A stretch of 64,000 bases of DNA, from the NCBI RefSeq assembly GCF_023343835.1, contig NC_064434.1:6925505-6989504 (forward strand). Reading direction: 5' to 3'. A program made the position numbers and the translations under genes. The notes below the pieces were generated by a model, which was given only the letters and a program-made list of their open reading frames with translations, made no database searches and was not told the origin of the DNA. Source of the stretch: Lagopus muta. Taxonomy: Eukaryota; Chordata; Aves; Galliformes; Phasianidae. Below, piece by piece: positions 1-15,100 of the stretch (position 1 is its first letter; every line of letters starts with the position of its first letter).

Positions 1-82
1 AGAACACTTAAATAACAATCTTTTCCAGAGACAACTATGAAATAATTATTAGCAAATCTAGGCATGTTTAAATGTATCTTAC
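1..82 (-). other. MFSD2B: MFSD2B intron 7 (partial)
   Basis: Only the first 82 bases of this intron, from donor GTAAGATAC, are in the window. Nothing else is visible. Confidence 0.85.
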
Positions 83-173
83 CATCTTTTTCCTTTACTC
101 CAAGGAAAAGAATGATAATTCCAAGAAGATATATACCTCCTATAACCCCTGCTGCAATCATATAGACTTTTGC
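83..173 (-). CDS. MFSD2B: MFSD2B coding exon 7
   Basis: 91 nt encoding residues 224-253 plus one base. It reads [20 protein letters not shown] then [10 protein letters not shown], a hydrophobic helix followed by the conserved LGVKE cytoplasmic turn. Acceptor TTTTCAAAG, donor GTAAGA. It is the last MFSD2B exon inside the window. Confidence 0.92.
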
Positions 174-3100
174 CTTTGAAAAGAAAAAAGGACATATTTG
201 AAATGGTGACAGGAGAGTGACAAATCATTATGAACATTTCAGTCTTTCTTTCTGGTGAGTCATCTGCAAGTGAAGAAATGCTCGTCTAAATAGTGCCAAC
301 TGTCTATCCTTTAATTCTGTGAAGAACATTCACTTCTGCAATTTGTTTATAAACAACCTACTTAAGGATAAATCCAGGAGGGGGAGAAAAAGAAGGTGTG
401 AACAAAGGGCAACTGTGCTGGCAACAGGAATATGAAAAAAAAGCTGATGTTGGGACCAGCTATAGACATACACAGTCATCTGTCAAAAGCACACAGCATT
501 CATAGAATGATTCTGGGTTATTGCTTTTTATTTTATTTCAAATCTTGTTGACCTTCCTACACAGACCTGGAAGTGTCTTCATTCTGAGTGGGAAAGGCTT
601 CTGAGCTGATGCAAACATAACTGTTACAGTTACTGCATTTCTACATAACAATAATAAAATCTTACTTTAGGCTTTAATAAATTTTAGAAAGCACATTTTA
701 ATGATGTTTTGAGAACACAGAAGCTTGCATGCTTGTTTTCCCAGTTAGGCAGTGAAATGTTCAAGCAAATTCAGAAATCTTTGCTTTCTATTAAGCCAGG
801 TGAAAAAGCCCTCCAAGGATACCTCCCACACAAATCATGTTTATTGCTTCTGACTGTGATTATATCATCTCTTGAATAAAGCTTTACAATTTTATTTTGC
901 CTTAGTTTTCTGTAATAATTTAGTTTTTATTATGAAAGATAAAATAAGTGCTGGTTTTAGAGCTTTTTGACAAAGATTACTTGGTACGAAAATTGAATTC
1001 TGAATGATCAGTACTATGTTGCAAAAGGCAGGATTGTGAATGTAGGAACACAATGGTAAATAGGCATGCAGTCACAAGAATGTACTCCCAAATATGAAGT
1101 CACTCAGTGTAGTGGCAAAGTCAGAGAGATGAACTACTTCAGTGTTTTAATTGGGCAATCTTCATGTGTTCATTTAGACAGCCTTCAAGATGACAACTTT
1201 CGTTAAGGTAGTTACATTTCAGAAAGGGACATGGTGAAATGAAGAACAGTGTTGTATTTCTTTATTTGGGATAAAGACATTCTGGATTGCAAAACTGTAA
1301 CATAGTCACAGACTACATTTATACTGCTGGCTATGGTTTGCACAGACTGCAGACTACAGTAGTGCCAATACTTGAATTCATTTAAACAAGGTAAAAAACC
1401 CCAACAGTCTAGACAGGACAGAAGGGGCTAAAAAGGATAATCACAATGATTTGTTGTGAATTCTGTATTTCATATCTATTCATTTGTTAATTTGCTTGAA
1501 GTAATTGAGCTAAATGCTTTCTTTCCCAGGTCTTAGCTGTGTGTAACTCAAGCCTTACTCACCCAAACTACTAAGGATTTTCATGGTGGGCCAAATAAGA
1601 TTCTCTGACCCTCAACAAAACTTGTTAGCCTATATCAATGTGTGATTTGCAGTAGGAAACATCTGCTCCTCTAAGCTGTGTATTTCATTTTGAAGTTCTA
1701 TATAGAAACAACATCAGGAGAGCTTAGATGCAAAATAACCAGTTCTTTCATTTCCCTTTTTTAATAATGAGCAAAATAACCTCAGTCATTCATAAGGTCT
1801 GCCTTTAAAAGAGGTATGCTCTTGAGCAACTAGGCATCAGTCTGTGACAAAAAAGATTAGGGTCATTCTCCCAAATGGCTCTAAGAGAAATCATCAAGAT
1901 TTCACCTCTTCTAAATAAAAATATATGTATATATATGTTCATAGACCCTATCCATTCCTTAACTTATAAATGATTGTCCACCACTCACACAGTCAAGATT
2001 CAGTGCCTCCAGTCAATCATCCAGTTGGGTGCACGCTCTGTTTGCACATCCCAGAATCACAGAATCACCAAGGTTGGAAAAGACCTTCAAGATCATCCAG
2101 TCCAACAATCCACCTATCACCAATAGTTCTCACTACACCATGTCCCTGATCACAAAATCCAAACATTCCTTGAACACCTCCAGGCTCGGTGACTCCACCA
2201 CCTCCCTGGGCATCCATTGCAGTGCCTGACCACTCTTTCAGAGAAGTAGTATTTCCTAACGTCCAGCCTAAACCTCCCCTGGTGCAGCTTGAAGCCATTC
2301 CCTCTAGTTCTATCACCAGTTACACACGAGAAGAGGACGACCCCCAGCTCACTACAACGTCCCTTGAAGTAGTTATAGAGAGCAATGAGGTCTCCCCTGA
2401 GCCTCCTCTTCTCCAGACTGAACAATCCCAGCTCCTTCAGCTGCTCCTCATAAGGCCTGTGCTCCAGACCCCTCACGTCATGTAAATGAAAGGCAGGTGC
2501 CCTGTCGTGCCATGTAAAGCAGCTCTCTTGTGTGTGTTGGTGGTCAGGCATGCTCTCATAATACAATGAAACTGATGTCAGGTCATGCAAATGGCAAAAA
2601 ATTGGGATTCTCACAAAACAGGGCAGTAGGGAGTGAGGGAGGTTGCCAAAGCACTTTGTTCACACTATGGCTTCTGCCCATACCTGAGGGTTTTTTGGGA
2701 AAAAGGGCAGCAGAAGACAAGGAGAGAACTGAGCCTTCCCCACAGAAAACAGCTGGACACCATATTCCAGACAAGTCTCAACTGTGGGACACTTCTCATC
2801 TATAAAACTTGAGAAGGTGACACATAGAACAGAGTGAAAATTTAAAAATATATATACATATATATAACAAAACCAACCAAACAACAACAACAAAAAAAAC
2901 AACCAAAAAACTCACAAAAAAATGAACACTTGTCTGCATGTAAATAGGGAAGTGAAATGAGTAAAATAAAATAATTAAGCAAACATTCACATACTTTTTA
3001 TCCTTTGATTAAGTAAGTTTGCAAAACAGTGCTTTAGGGTTGTGTTAAAGCTGTAGAAATGATGTTAAAAGGAGGTAACCAAGAACAGATTTGTTAGAAA

Positions 3101-6100
3101 TGGTGGTATCTTTAATTAAATCGACCTGTACAGTTGGGGAAAAATAAAGATAGACAACCTTACATTCCTTCCTCTTCAGATCTGAAATAAATGCAGATCT
3201 GAAATGTTTGTCTGCCTGCTTCTGCATTGTTTCTCAGTGTTAGGAGCTAGTTGAATTAAAAGTATTACTTCTACCTACAAACTTTTACTAGTTCAGACTG
3301 AGATTTTTTCTCTTTCCAAAGAAAGAAAACGACTTGCATTGTGAAGCTTCTTCCTCTGTCTGCCTTTTATGTCCAAAAGCACAGGAAAGAACATGTGGTT
3401 CGAAAAAAAATAAATCAAAATCATATATATTTTTTTCCTTAAATACCACTTAGGAGATTTGAAAGTGGAAGTTGGTGATTATGGCATAGAGCAAATTCAG
3501 AGGAATCTGCTGTGCAATGAAATTCAGCTTGCTCTGCATCTCCTCAAGCTACTTGTCTCCACAATTCACAGATCTGTAATAGCACAGCAGTTTTCTACAG
3601 CAAGCCATTGTCCACTAGAAACTAAAAAGGAAGAAAGAATGATGTTCTGTGTCTTGTTAAAACATGCACTAGAAGTTACCTAATGAGCAGCTTCAAAAAC
3701 ATTTTAATCATCTATAAAATGGCACTGCCACTTAGAAAAGCAGCTTATATCTCCCCAGTCAGTTTCTCAGATAATTGATCTGAGAAGACGTCCAATGGTC
3801 TGTGCCAACAAAAAGAGAAGTAGGAGAGAGCAGTGTCTGAGATGGGGGGGGGATGCATGGGTTGGTCACCTTCCTGTGCTGGTGCCAAGGTATGCAAATT
3901 CAAGGTGTTTGTGGAATGTCTTTAGCTTGTGATTTTCCTGTTGCTGAAAAGCAGTAATAGTAGTGATTTAAATACAGTAAGCAGAGCACTGGCTGCAAAT
4001 ACTACATCCTGATTTTACAAATACATACATCCCGATTTGCAGCGTGCAGCTGAGATTAAACTGAGGTCAAAGAAGGCTTCTTCATGGAGAAGTGCTCCCA
4101 CGTATTCCCTGTTACCAATCATTTACTATCAACTGTCTTTTGTACTTTCACAAGGATATGGATTCCAAGTAGGATTTACAGCTTCTTGCATGTACCAGCC
4201 ATTAATCTTCACAGCAGATGCCTACTACTGCTTTGAAAAGCAGTTTTGCTGAACTGAAAAATTCTGTTACAGCCTCTTTTTCTTATTAAGTTTCTATTTT
4301 AAACTGTAGATCAGCCTCTAGTAAAACAAAGTGTAGGTACCTACCTTCTAGTTACTTCACAGGTCAGTATAATCAGTAAAGCTCCTCAGTATAATTCTGC
4401 TGTCACAATGAGAATGGGCTGCAAATACAACGGATGTGAAGCCTTGCTCTTCAACAAGGCAGTTGCCTCAGCTCCAGCACTGCTGGCTTCAAGGAAGTCA
4501 TGTTCATGCTTATCCAGCTGGGTAATGTGATGTGGTCTTACAGGAAAAACACACTTCTCTCCCTAAGAGATTTTAGCATGCTCCCATAGACACTTACTTG
4601 ATGAGACAAGGGGTCTGAAGGCTCGGGAAAGCCAGAAGTGCTGTTCAAGGAGAGGGTAGAGCTGGTAGTGTTTACTGGGGGGTTCAAAGTGCAGTGATGA
4701 GAGAGATGAGCGCTGGCCACAATTTGCCCCTGAAGTGCAGCTCCAACCAAGGTCCCAAGGACTTCCATTGTCATTCCTAAAGAAGGAAGCACAGATGTGT
4801 GCTGAGAATGAGAACCTGATTCCTCCACTGTTTACAAGCCTGCTCATGTATGTCACTGAAGAGCAACCTCATTAAAGCAATACCATTTTCTTTCACATGG
4901 ATCAGACAGAAAAACAGTGCGAAGAACAGCAGAACTGGAAGGTCAGTAATAGAATAGTGTCAAGGAAAGAGAGTTTTATAACTGGTTTTCCGATCAGCTT
5001 CTAAAAGCTTCTATGGGAAGAGCTTTTTTTAAACACAGGCTATGTGATGAGTATGGCTGGGATTAAGAGCTGTAAGGGGATAACACAGAAACATTTCATC
5101 TCATGGACAAGAGCTGAACTACAAATCAAATACTGAGTGCCACTTTTTCAAAGCACAGCTAGGAGCCATAACATGAGATTTTTCATCTCAAGTTTGACAG
5201 TAACTTCATGAAACATTTTGCAAGCCACTTATCTGCTTAGATCTCTGGGCTTCTCTGATGGTAAAATGAAATGATACTTACCTCAGGCTTCTGTAGGAAA
5301 TAATGTAGCTGTAAAGCTCCTGAAAACAGCAGATGCTGTTCTTAACAGCATCATAGGATCATACACTAAAACTCAGAAAATTCATTATAGGCAACAGAGA
5401 TACAACTAACATGAAACTTATTTACTGAAAGTACTACTAGCTGAGAAGCAGATTTCAAAGTTCTTGCGTGCTCAGAATTTATAACAGAATTTGTAACACC
5501 TTAGACAGCAAAGCAGATCCTTCAGGAAGTAGGTTATATATATGTTGGAGTAGGTTTTAATATGCACAGAAATGTAAGTAGGATTTGTGTTAAAGCAACT
5601 TTGGAATCCAGTATTTCTGCGATATATTTACAAGAAGGAATAGGGGAAAATTTATGATAAACAATTCCGCTTGTCTCCAGTAGAGGGCAGTGCATCCTCT
5701 GATCCCAACCTCTCGTTTTTCTAACGCTTCGTATTATACAGCTGCTTTTCTTAAAGCAGTTGAAGAATGTCTGAACAAGAGACTGCGTCCAAAAATGTCT
5801 ATGACCAAGAATTAATTCTTTATGAAACCCAAGTAGAGGTAAGAGAAGAGTGTTTAAGTAAGGCCTTGTAAAAAAAAGTTAAAAGGTTCGTATGTGGTGA
5901 TAACCATTCCAAGAAAATTTGTCTACAAATACTACTTTAAAACACACAAAAACACCAACATTTGAGAAGTCAAAATTATGGCTCATTGCACCACTCTGCA
6001 TTGTCTTAGGGCTGTACATCAGAAAGTTGAAACACTTTTCTGAACAGTAAAATGATGTTATAAATGTCTCTCAGCCATGGAGGTCAACAGCATTTATGAG

Positions 6101-9100
6101 CACGAATTTCACATGCCTGTGAGGCATTATATTGGAATAGCATGTAGGAAAACACATTTATTTGGATAACAGACTCTGAAGACATAAACTCGGACAGCAG
6201 AAAATACTAAGTATGTGGATTTAGTTAGAATTTCAGCCAGATGACTCAGGATACAGAGCCACTGCCAAAGAATAAAACACAACTGGAATCTCCTGCTGTT
6301 TAGGTCTATCCTCTGACTACTACCTGTGTGATGATAATGCTAACTACAACTATTCCATGTGGCTGGAGAAGGATGGTATTGCTCAAGGAATACTACGCTT
6401 AGAATTTCTGACATGAAATTTTAGGTCTTATGGCTGTATCACCAAGCCTCTGTGCTTTTGTTTTCAATATAATGAAGCAATTACGTTGTTTGTTAACAGG
6501 GTTCTCACCACGAAGAAAGAACAGATGCAACAAAAAAGGAAATCAGAAAGTGTTCTAAAGCAGCACTGCAGGACAGGCTGGGACAGAGAAAAAATCTTTC
6601 ATGTGATGTTTCAGCTCCCTCTTCTCTTTACCTTGCTTAATGCTGGGAGACGTGAGAGACAGCAGTTACATAATAAAGAAGGCATGAGAACAGAGCTGAA
6701 GAGAACAGTAAGGGAAGAAGCTGTTCTTACACACAATTTATGGTCTACACAGGAAATCTTGAAAAGATTTTCCTCACACTTTCTTGATTTGATCAATTTG
6801 CTTCAAAGTAAAACCTTTGTCTGGTTTTGATTTTTTAAGAGCTGGAGATGTGGTCTGGAAACTGTCATTCTTTTAATGGACACAGTCTGAGTGCTGGTAA
6901 TATTTCAATAAGACCTTTCTTCAAACTACCTGGAATGTGTTGAATGGATACAGATAAAATTAAAAAGAGAAATTTTAATTGGTGTGAACATACACACACA
7001 TTTATTCCTTTTTTTTTCTTGGTGAGGTTGACTGCCTTGGTTCTATTTTGCAGAGACATTTTTCAGAGACTGGGAGGTTTCAGAGGAAGGGATTTTGAAT
7101 TTACAGTGTGAAACACAGAAAGCCACAGAAATGTAAACTAAAAACAAATAAACAAAGAAATACTTTGAGGCTTTCTTTAATTAAACGTGGAAGGAGATCT
7201 GCCCTTTGTTTTTTACCTCCACAAACCATCCTTCAACAAAATAATTATTCCCTACCATGGCTTTGGGTAAGTTTAATTTGTCTTCTGGCTTTGCAATAAA
7301 TTGAAAAGAGTTCATACCTGATCAGACAGTTTGAGACAGTAAAACATTGATGCCTCCTATTTAAATAGAAAAATTGTCATCTTTACAGGACAAAACATTT
7401 TTCATTGAAGTCTCAAGGAAAAGTCCAGTTCAGGGACACTGAATATCAGGAATTCCCTATAGCTGGCAAATGATTTTAAATAAAAGACAGCCCCACTTCT
7501 CATGAAGTAACTCATATCACACTCACGGTACGCTGTTGCAGAATCTCTCTCTTTCTGGTCTGTGCTGAGAAACATGGTGAGAGCAGAATATGGTACTTGG
7601 AATAACTAGGCAAGAAAAGAACATCACATAAAACATTTCAGAGTTGATGCTTTGTTTCACTGATATCCAGGAATACGGTTTAATGCAACACTGGGATTCC
7701 CCTATTTAGAATGCTGCATCTTTTAGCACAAAGAGCTGTCTTTTCTTCCTGGTTTGTAAAGTGTATATGAGGGAAAATAATCTCTGTCATAATACAAATA
7801 ATAAATAACAAGCAAACAAGAGGCTTTACCTTTATGTTGTATTCCTCCAGTTTCCATGGGAAAAAGTCCTTTATAATCAGGCTATAAAGCATCTAGTTTT
7901 ATTTGCAATAGGAGAATCACTTTTCTAGCTTGAGCTAACTAGCAGGAAACAGAGCCACGATGAAGACAATACAGCATTCCACCTTATTAAAGCCAAAAGA
8001 CTGCATAATTTCCCAAATATTTCAATATCTCTTTCACTGTGTGATTCTTCAAATGCCTAGGAACTCCTTTTTCAAGCTATGATCGGGTGAAATTCAACCA
8101 AGTTTCACCCTGCTACATTGCAGTGCAGGTGCCTCACTACCAGCCTTAGCCTGCTGTGAGACACTGCATGGCACTGAAGATACCTTGTTTCACCTTGATA
8201 TTTGCTACAAGGCAGAACCAGGTGATAAACTCCTGCATGTAGTGCATGGAATCATTGAAGGAGTTCTCTGGGACCTTCTAAAATAATGGCTTCTATGTAC
8301 ATACTGCAACATAGTGCAAAAATTCATGTGCTCAAGCACTTCTATCCAGGCATAAATATCATGATGATTTCAGCTTTGGGACTCTTTGCCTTTCACCTTG
8401 AGACAAAGCATCCAGAATTAGAGCCACAAAGCTGTTTGCCTCCTATTCTGCCCCTGACAACAGAAGTTACCAGAAGCTGGATGTCTAACTGCAATTTAGG
8501 AATCTAAATGTTTCTGTGGATTTATGCAAGACTGAACTGAGTTCTAAGGCCATCAGAGCAATTATCCAAAAAGGTGAGATGGTTTCTGATGCCATATTTC
8601 CCCAAGTGAGCTTCAGGGGAAGTATGCTCTCCTTTCTCCTTTCCTCTTTCTGGTCAGCCAGGTCTGGTGGTTGGTAACCCTGCACATAGCAGGAGGGTTG
8701 AAATTAGATGAGCACTGTGGTCCTTTTCAACTCAGGCCATTCTATGATTCTATGATCTTCTCAAACACCTTGGCACGAAATCCCTGCCTTAGCCTCAACT
8801 GCCAGAGAAAGTGACTAGAGGCAGTCTGGCTGAATTGCCAAGCCATTTGACAGAGAAAGCCTGGGCAGGAACTACTGACCAGCAGAGAGCTTGATGAAGA
8901 GACATCTGCCTGGGCCTTAAAAGATACTACAAGTTGAAATATAATGAAAAGGTTTGGTAACCTCAGTTTACTAAATTGGAATGCAACGAAACAGACAGGG
9001 GAAAAAAAAAAGTTACTGCTGAGAACACCATGACTTGTAACCTACTTACTGTGGTCAGTGCTTGAAAAATGCAGTAGAAAGTCAAGTACCACACAACCCT

Positions 9101-12100
9101 TCCTGATACAAAAGGAGGCAGGTACCACATGAAAAAGTAGGAGACAATTGTGAAGGGTGTACATGCCAGCATCCTGCAAAGAAAAGGAACACGTGCCAAC
9201 AATCTCAACATCACGATGGCAAAGCATAGTATGTTTTCCTGCTAAGAGTTGATATTATGCAGTTTGTATTATGTGCTTTTCCAAAACACAATAAAGATGT
9301 GATTCTAAGCATTAAATGCACAAATTAATGTAAGATGTATGCAAATACCTCCACGAAATGGAATAAAATGTCAAATCTGAAGGAGAAATGCTATACTTCA
9401 ATTGATATCCTATTCAGAATGCACACAATTGCCTTGCACATGCACTGCAAAAGCATAACTGCACTGCCATGCCTTAGCACATGCCTCAGACTACATCTTT
9501 GTTAAAAGACTCACTGAGAGCTAAGCCCTCTTGTCACATGTCATAACAAACTTCAGCAATGTTTACATGAGCTTACTTATTATGAAGGATTCCTTGCTCG
9601 AATTTTAACTCCTTCAGTTTTCCTCTGAACTTGGCCTCTTCACTGCTACTTCAAACAAATGCAAATATGTTGATGTACTTAAAAAAGCTGGAAACAGCAT
9701 AAAAGACAACGGACAGCTCACGGTTATGGTCTGTATCTACCCTGGTATACAACAATTTGCTCCATTTTACTCAACAGTAAAATTCCTAGTCACTCGAAAC
9801 ACAAAAGGAGCATCATCTGGTGAGGAAAGGGGCCTGTTTTAAAAAACAGAACTGCAGAAACTTCAATTCCAGACACCTAACAGTAATTAAATACATTTGG
9901 TCTAAGGATTGTTTCAGGCAAACAACACTTCAAACTCAATAATATGGAAGAAGTTATCAAATGCTATTACTTCCTAAAAGTCCGATTTGCAGCAGCATCA
10001 GAGCTCTCCCACAGCCTTACAAACCACATATTAAACAACGTAATTAGATGACCAAAGTTCCAGTAAAAAATACCCAAACACACAAAAGAGAAAGCAGATT
10101 AATCCCTTCACAGCAGCGCTGCCGACATTTGGGGTCAGCTGATTATTTTGCAGTCATGAACTGAAACCGTGGCACACAAAAGAGCAACGTGTCAACAGTT
10201 CAGTAGAACAATGACTTTTCCACATTGCTCTGTGGGGACGGATGGCATCACTGGGTGCTGAACCTCCACAAGGAAAGTGCCAGGTTCTGCTATTCTCTGC
10301 CTCTCCAGTGCTCAGGTCACAGCTCGTTTCCAGCTGGTCAGCAATGGAAAACACAAAGAATGGTAAAATCCTCACACACGTCAGGGAATCCACCTTCTTC
10401 TATAATGGTGTGAGCTGTTCAGGCTGCTGTCCAGAGTCACCACAAGGACATTATTTTATGGTCCTTTTTTGTGCAGTTTCTCAGCAATACCCCTCATAGC
10501 AGTATTCTTCCCACATTTTCCTTCCCTCGTTAATTTCAGTTGGTTTCAGAGTCTCACTGAACTTGCTGATTTACTGCTGTTAACTCCTTTGACAAAATAT
10601 TTGACCGGGTTTGTGTATTTTAAGTCAGTGTCTGCTCATGTGTTTTAAACACATTATATACAAGAGATCAGTGATGGCTGATGATTTCCTACCAGGTTAA
10701 GTACAGCATTAAACTATACTTCAACTTTTGCCCTCTTTACTAATGTCTGTGCTTTGTAGGCAAACTTTTCTGACTGAACCAACTCCATCACTTCACTCTG
10801 AACATTTAATAATATTTTTTAACTAGCAGGAGACACATTCTTTTCCTTCCATAAAAACAATCTGAATGCCAAAGCAGAAGAACCAAATTCTCATGAAAAG
10901 ATTGCCATTACAAAGAAGACAAATAGGAAAAGTCCTTCTGGAAATAATCATAGAATCACAGAATCATAGAATGGCCTGGGTTGCAAAGGCCCACAATGCT
11001 CATCCAGTTCCAACCCCCTGCTGTGTGCAGGTCACCAACCAGCAGACCAGGCTGCCCAGAGCCACATCCAGCCTGGCCTTGAATGCCTGCAGGGATGGGG
11101 CATCCACAGCCTCCTTGGGCAACCTGTGCCAGTGCCTCACCACCCTCTGGGGGAAAAACTTCCTCCTAAGATCCAACCTAAACCTCCCCTGTCTCAGTTT
11201 AAAACCATCTCCCTTGTCCTATCACTATCCATCCTCGTAAACAGCCATTCCCCTTCCTGTTTATACGCTCCTTTCAAATACTGGAAGGCCAATGAGGTCA
11301 AATATGTGCCAATATTCACAATGAATGAGACAGAGCAGTGATTAAAGACTAAGTAGTTTTGCAAACTACTTAGTATCTCCTTGACTTCTAAAATAGAATT
11401 TGAAATTAACAAATGACTCTATGATTTCTAAATGTCCACTGTCGTGGATGAGCTTAGGTTCCTCTACCACAAACCCCTCATTTCCAATTTTTTGCTTCAC
11501 ACCTGTCAATTTCCTTCCCAGATGAGTACTGATTCTGCTAGTGCATGGACAGCACGTGGACCAGTGCAACTTGTTGTGCAGATTCTGCTGGACAATAGTA
11601 AGCCAGAATGCATACAAGGGATAAGCATGTCACGGTGAAACATCCCTTTGTCCCCTCACAAGTGCCGATCAAATCCTAGAGCACCTAATTCCTCTTTAAA
11701 AGTCATTGTGATTTTTTAGTTAGCTATTTTGATTATGGGACGTAAAAGGAGCAGAACCAGAATGACTGCTGTTAGGAAGAATGAGACAGTGTCAGACACT
11801 GCTAGCTGCTGGGCCCTTCAGTGCCATGGCGTCACATCTGCGCCACACGTATGCACATATCCTTTACTGATTTGGAAGGCCTAGCCAATTAAAGCTAAGG
11901 GAACTCCTGGAAAGCTGATGTGAGAAGTGATGGCAGGCTAGGACACAAGTAGAAACTTGCTCCAGCTTTTTGAAGGAGTGAAGCCAAACTAAATGGAATT
12001 TAGCCAGGGATGAAAATTCAGTCGCCAAGAAGGTTTTACACATGAGGTTCCACTTTTGTTAACAGTGCAGTGTCTTGGCTTTATCTGTTCGTTTCTCCAG

Positions 12101-15100
12101 TTGCAGAAAATCTTTTCGTTGTTTTCCATGGATGAACAAGTTGAAGGGAAATAGATGACATGAGAATTTCTCTTTTTGCTTTTATATATGTAGAAATAAT
12201 ACAATCACAGTTGTCTGGGAAACAGGCGAGGAAAAAAATAACTCAATGAGATGACTGTATGGTCTTAAAACACACATACACAAAATATTTATATATGTGT
12301 ATAAATACATGTACAGATTTCTGCTTACCAAGGCATGAGCCGACCAATTTTTGTCCATCTACTTTTGCTGATAAAAAAGCCAGCAACGGGATCAGTAACA
12401 GCTCCTGAGGCTTTGCCAATAAACAGCACCAAAGAGGCATGAAATGGAGTAATCTGAAAATACAAACACAGGACTCTAAACACGAGCTATTGTTCCACAG
12501 TACAATGAAACAGCATAAAGCAACTTTCCAGAAAGAACCTTGGTGTTTTAAAGAGTAATGTTAGTTCATTTACAAAACGTGCCCGTTGCTGTCACAGAAA
12601 TTCCTACTGGTTACCCTACTGGTTTCCCATAGCAAAAAACCCAAAACACTGAGACAAGGCACCATGTAAAATGGGATTACAGAGGAAAAACACAAGGAAG
12701 GTGAGATTATAGATGTGTTCAGAATGAGGAATATGAGTCAAACAGGAAACAGGAAACCAAAGACCTTGTTTTAGATATTAAATCTGACAGAGCATCTTTG
12801 TAACTTATCCCTCATACATTTCTAGATCACTACCTTGATCTGAAGCAGATATAAGCAGAGATAAATGTCTGCATGCATCTGGGCTTTTTCAACTCCTGAG
12901 ACTACCAACAAGGTTGCCAACTGGTGGAGTGTGGCTTGGAAGAGGCTACAACACAGCAGATTCTATGCACTCAGCACTGAACTGCATAATGCACATCTGT
13001 TCAAAGTTACCAGCGCACATCCAACAAACCTCACTTGAAAACTTTTTATGCATTATATGTGAATAAAACAGCCAAGTTTGAAGTTTGACCATAATTAAGT
13101 GCATGTATAGAATTAGAATGCTCTAAGAACTTGCTGCAGGTATTTCCTCAGAAGTGACAAAAAGAAACAATCCTGAGTGACTTTGGTAAAGACAGATGTT
13201 ATGCATTTCCATAACCCCACTTGTTAAATTTTAGTCCAGATTAGCTGGAATTGCAGGAATAGCCAATCTTCCTCACACTGCCAGCTCCAAGACACATAGC
13301 TCACCCTAGAAAGCTTAAGAACTAGGGAGGATTGAGACTGGTGTTCTAGCAGGTAACGGCAGTGGCACTCCAAGTATCCCATTGCTGCACTGTCTGATGC
13401 TGGGCTGGGTGCCACAGCAGCTTGCTGATGTCCAGCTCAGCTACTTGTGCCCTCTTATACCCAGGGTGTCCAAAAGAACAAAAGAGCAATGAGTCAGAAA
13501 GATACAGTGGTTGAAATACTGCACTGATAAAGGATATACAGCCAGAAAGTATCAAAGTAGGTGAATTTTTCATTTGTGCTTTGTTTAGATAAAGTGAATA
13601 GACAGAAAGGAAGTAGGTACTAAATAAACAGAGGTGGAAGAAAGCCTTGATGAAAATTGAAATCTCTCATATGGAGAGTTGAGTCTTACCACGGTGTCCT
13701 TGTTTTCATCCTCTCAAGGGTCTTATGCATCCCTTACCTGCATTTTCTTAGTCCCTAAACTTAAACATTCTGTCAGCACTAACATCAGCAGCTTCTCAGT
13801 GGTAACAGAGAACAAGGAAAAAACATGCTAAATTCACAGAATCACAGAATCCTTAGAGTTGGAAGGGACCGAAGTCCATTTAGTCAAACACCCCTGCAAC
13901 ACCACAGCTAGGACAGGTTGCCAGGCCCTGCTCCAGCATGGCCTTGAAAGTCTGAATGAAAGGGTTATCCATCACATCTCTGGGCAACCTGTTCTGGTGC
14001 CTCACCACCCTAACTATAAAAGAGCTTTTCCTTAAGTCCAACTTAGTTCTACCCTCTTTAAGCCTGAAGCCATTTCCCCTTGTTCTATTCATCCATCTCA
14101 AAAGAAATAAAGTCCAATATCCTAATATGTGAGGTTTTAGTGTTTTCTAGTAATTTAGCTCAAGGATTTCATGTGGTTTGCAGTTACAAACCTGTAGTTT
14201 ATACAGATAATTTAGGAGGAACATGGAATTGAATTGGAAAAAAATGTAAGCTACAGAAAGTGAATACAAATGTAATTTTCTCAGAAGGGGGCCCAGATTA
14301 CATATGAAGTTTTATGCACAGTCTCCCAGAAAGTAGGTAAGATTTAAATTCAGTTATTGCCTATAAAGTGACATATTTTCCCCTGGAAATACATGGAAAA
14401 AAAGACTTAGGAAGGTCTTGATCTAGTCTTGAAAAAGTTCTATGAAGAATTACTTCATAGAACAAACTAAACCATCAGGTTTTAATAATTCAGGCTCTTA
14501 ATGAGGTAATAAAAGAATAATTACAAATGTTAAGCAAAATTATTGGTTTTCAGTAGAAGCTTGTTAACAGAAATAATTATGTTGTTTTTAGGTGGTATTC
14601 AGAGATTGGAGAATGGGACCCCAGCTTCCTGAACACTGTACACAAATACAAATAAACAAAAGTTTTCCCTAGCTTCTAGAATTTCCAGTTTCTGCAGAGG
14701 ATGGGTAAATTCCAGTATTTATAAGCATGCTGGGAAAATCATATTAGTGTTTTTCTCACCCAGTTCCTGCTTCATCATCACCAATGACTTGTACTGCCAT
14801 CCTTGATGTCAGTAAAAATCAAGAGAGGTCAGAGCTGTTTCCACCTCCTACTGCATCTCCAGGAAGTTACTTCTCCCACATTCAGCTGTCCTCAGACTCC
14901 ACAGCATACACTTGACATCTCTGACACTGCTGTCCAAATCTGGCCCACTTTCCAAATCCTGTGAATTCAGCCTCAACCAGACATTTGAGATCTCAGTTTT
15001 TCATGCCTATCTCATTCTGTGGCCAATTGTACTGAGTAACTTACAGAATTTAGTTTTTCCTTTATAACCTCAGCTTCTGATATTAGACCTGTATAGGAAA

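Larger units (their letters stand above)
174..4597 (-). other. MFSD2B: MFSD2B intron 6
   Basis: AT-rich intron of 4.4 kb. It holds one CR1 fragment (2053-2478), an AT/TA microsatellite near 2838-2867 and a short perfect hairpin at 3764-3786. No coding exon or RNA gene was recognised; the many short open frames have no family features. Confidence 0.85.
9174..12328 (-). other. MFSD2B: MFSD2B intron 3
   Basis: Intron of 3.2 kb. It holds a CR1 fragment (10946-11312) and, just beyond the CR1, a perfect 12-bp inverted repeat (11348-11374). No exon was recognised. Confidence 0.85.

Noticed and set aside
6486..6830. 114-codon plus-strand open frame in MFSD2B intron 5
   Set aside because: No recognisable domain, no splice or promoter context, and an ordinary length for chance.
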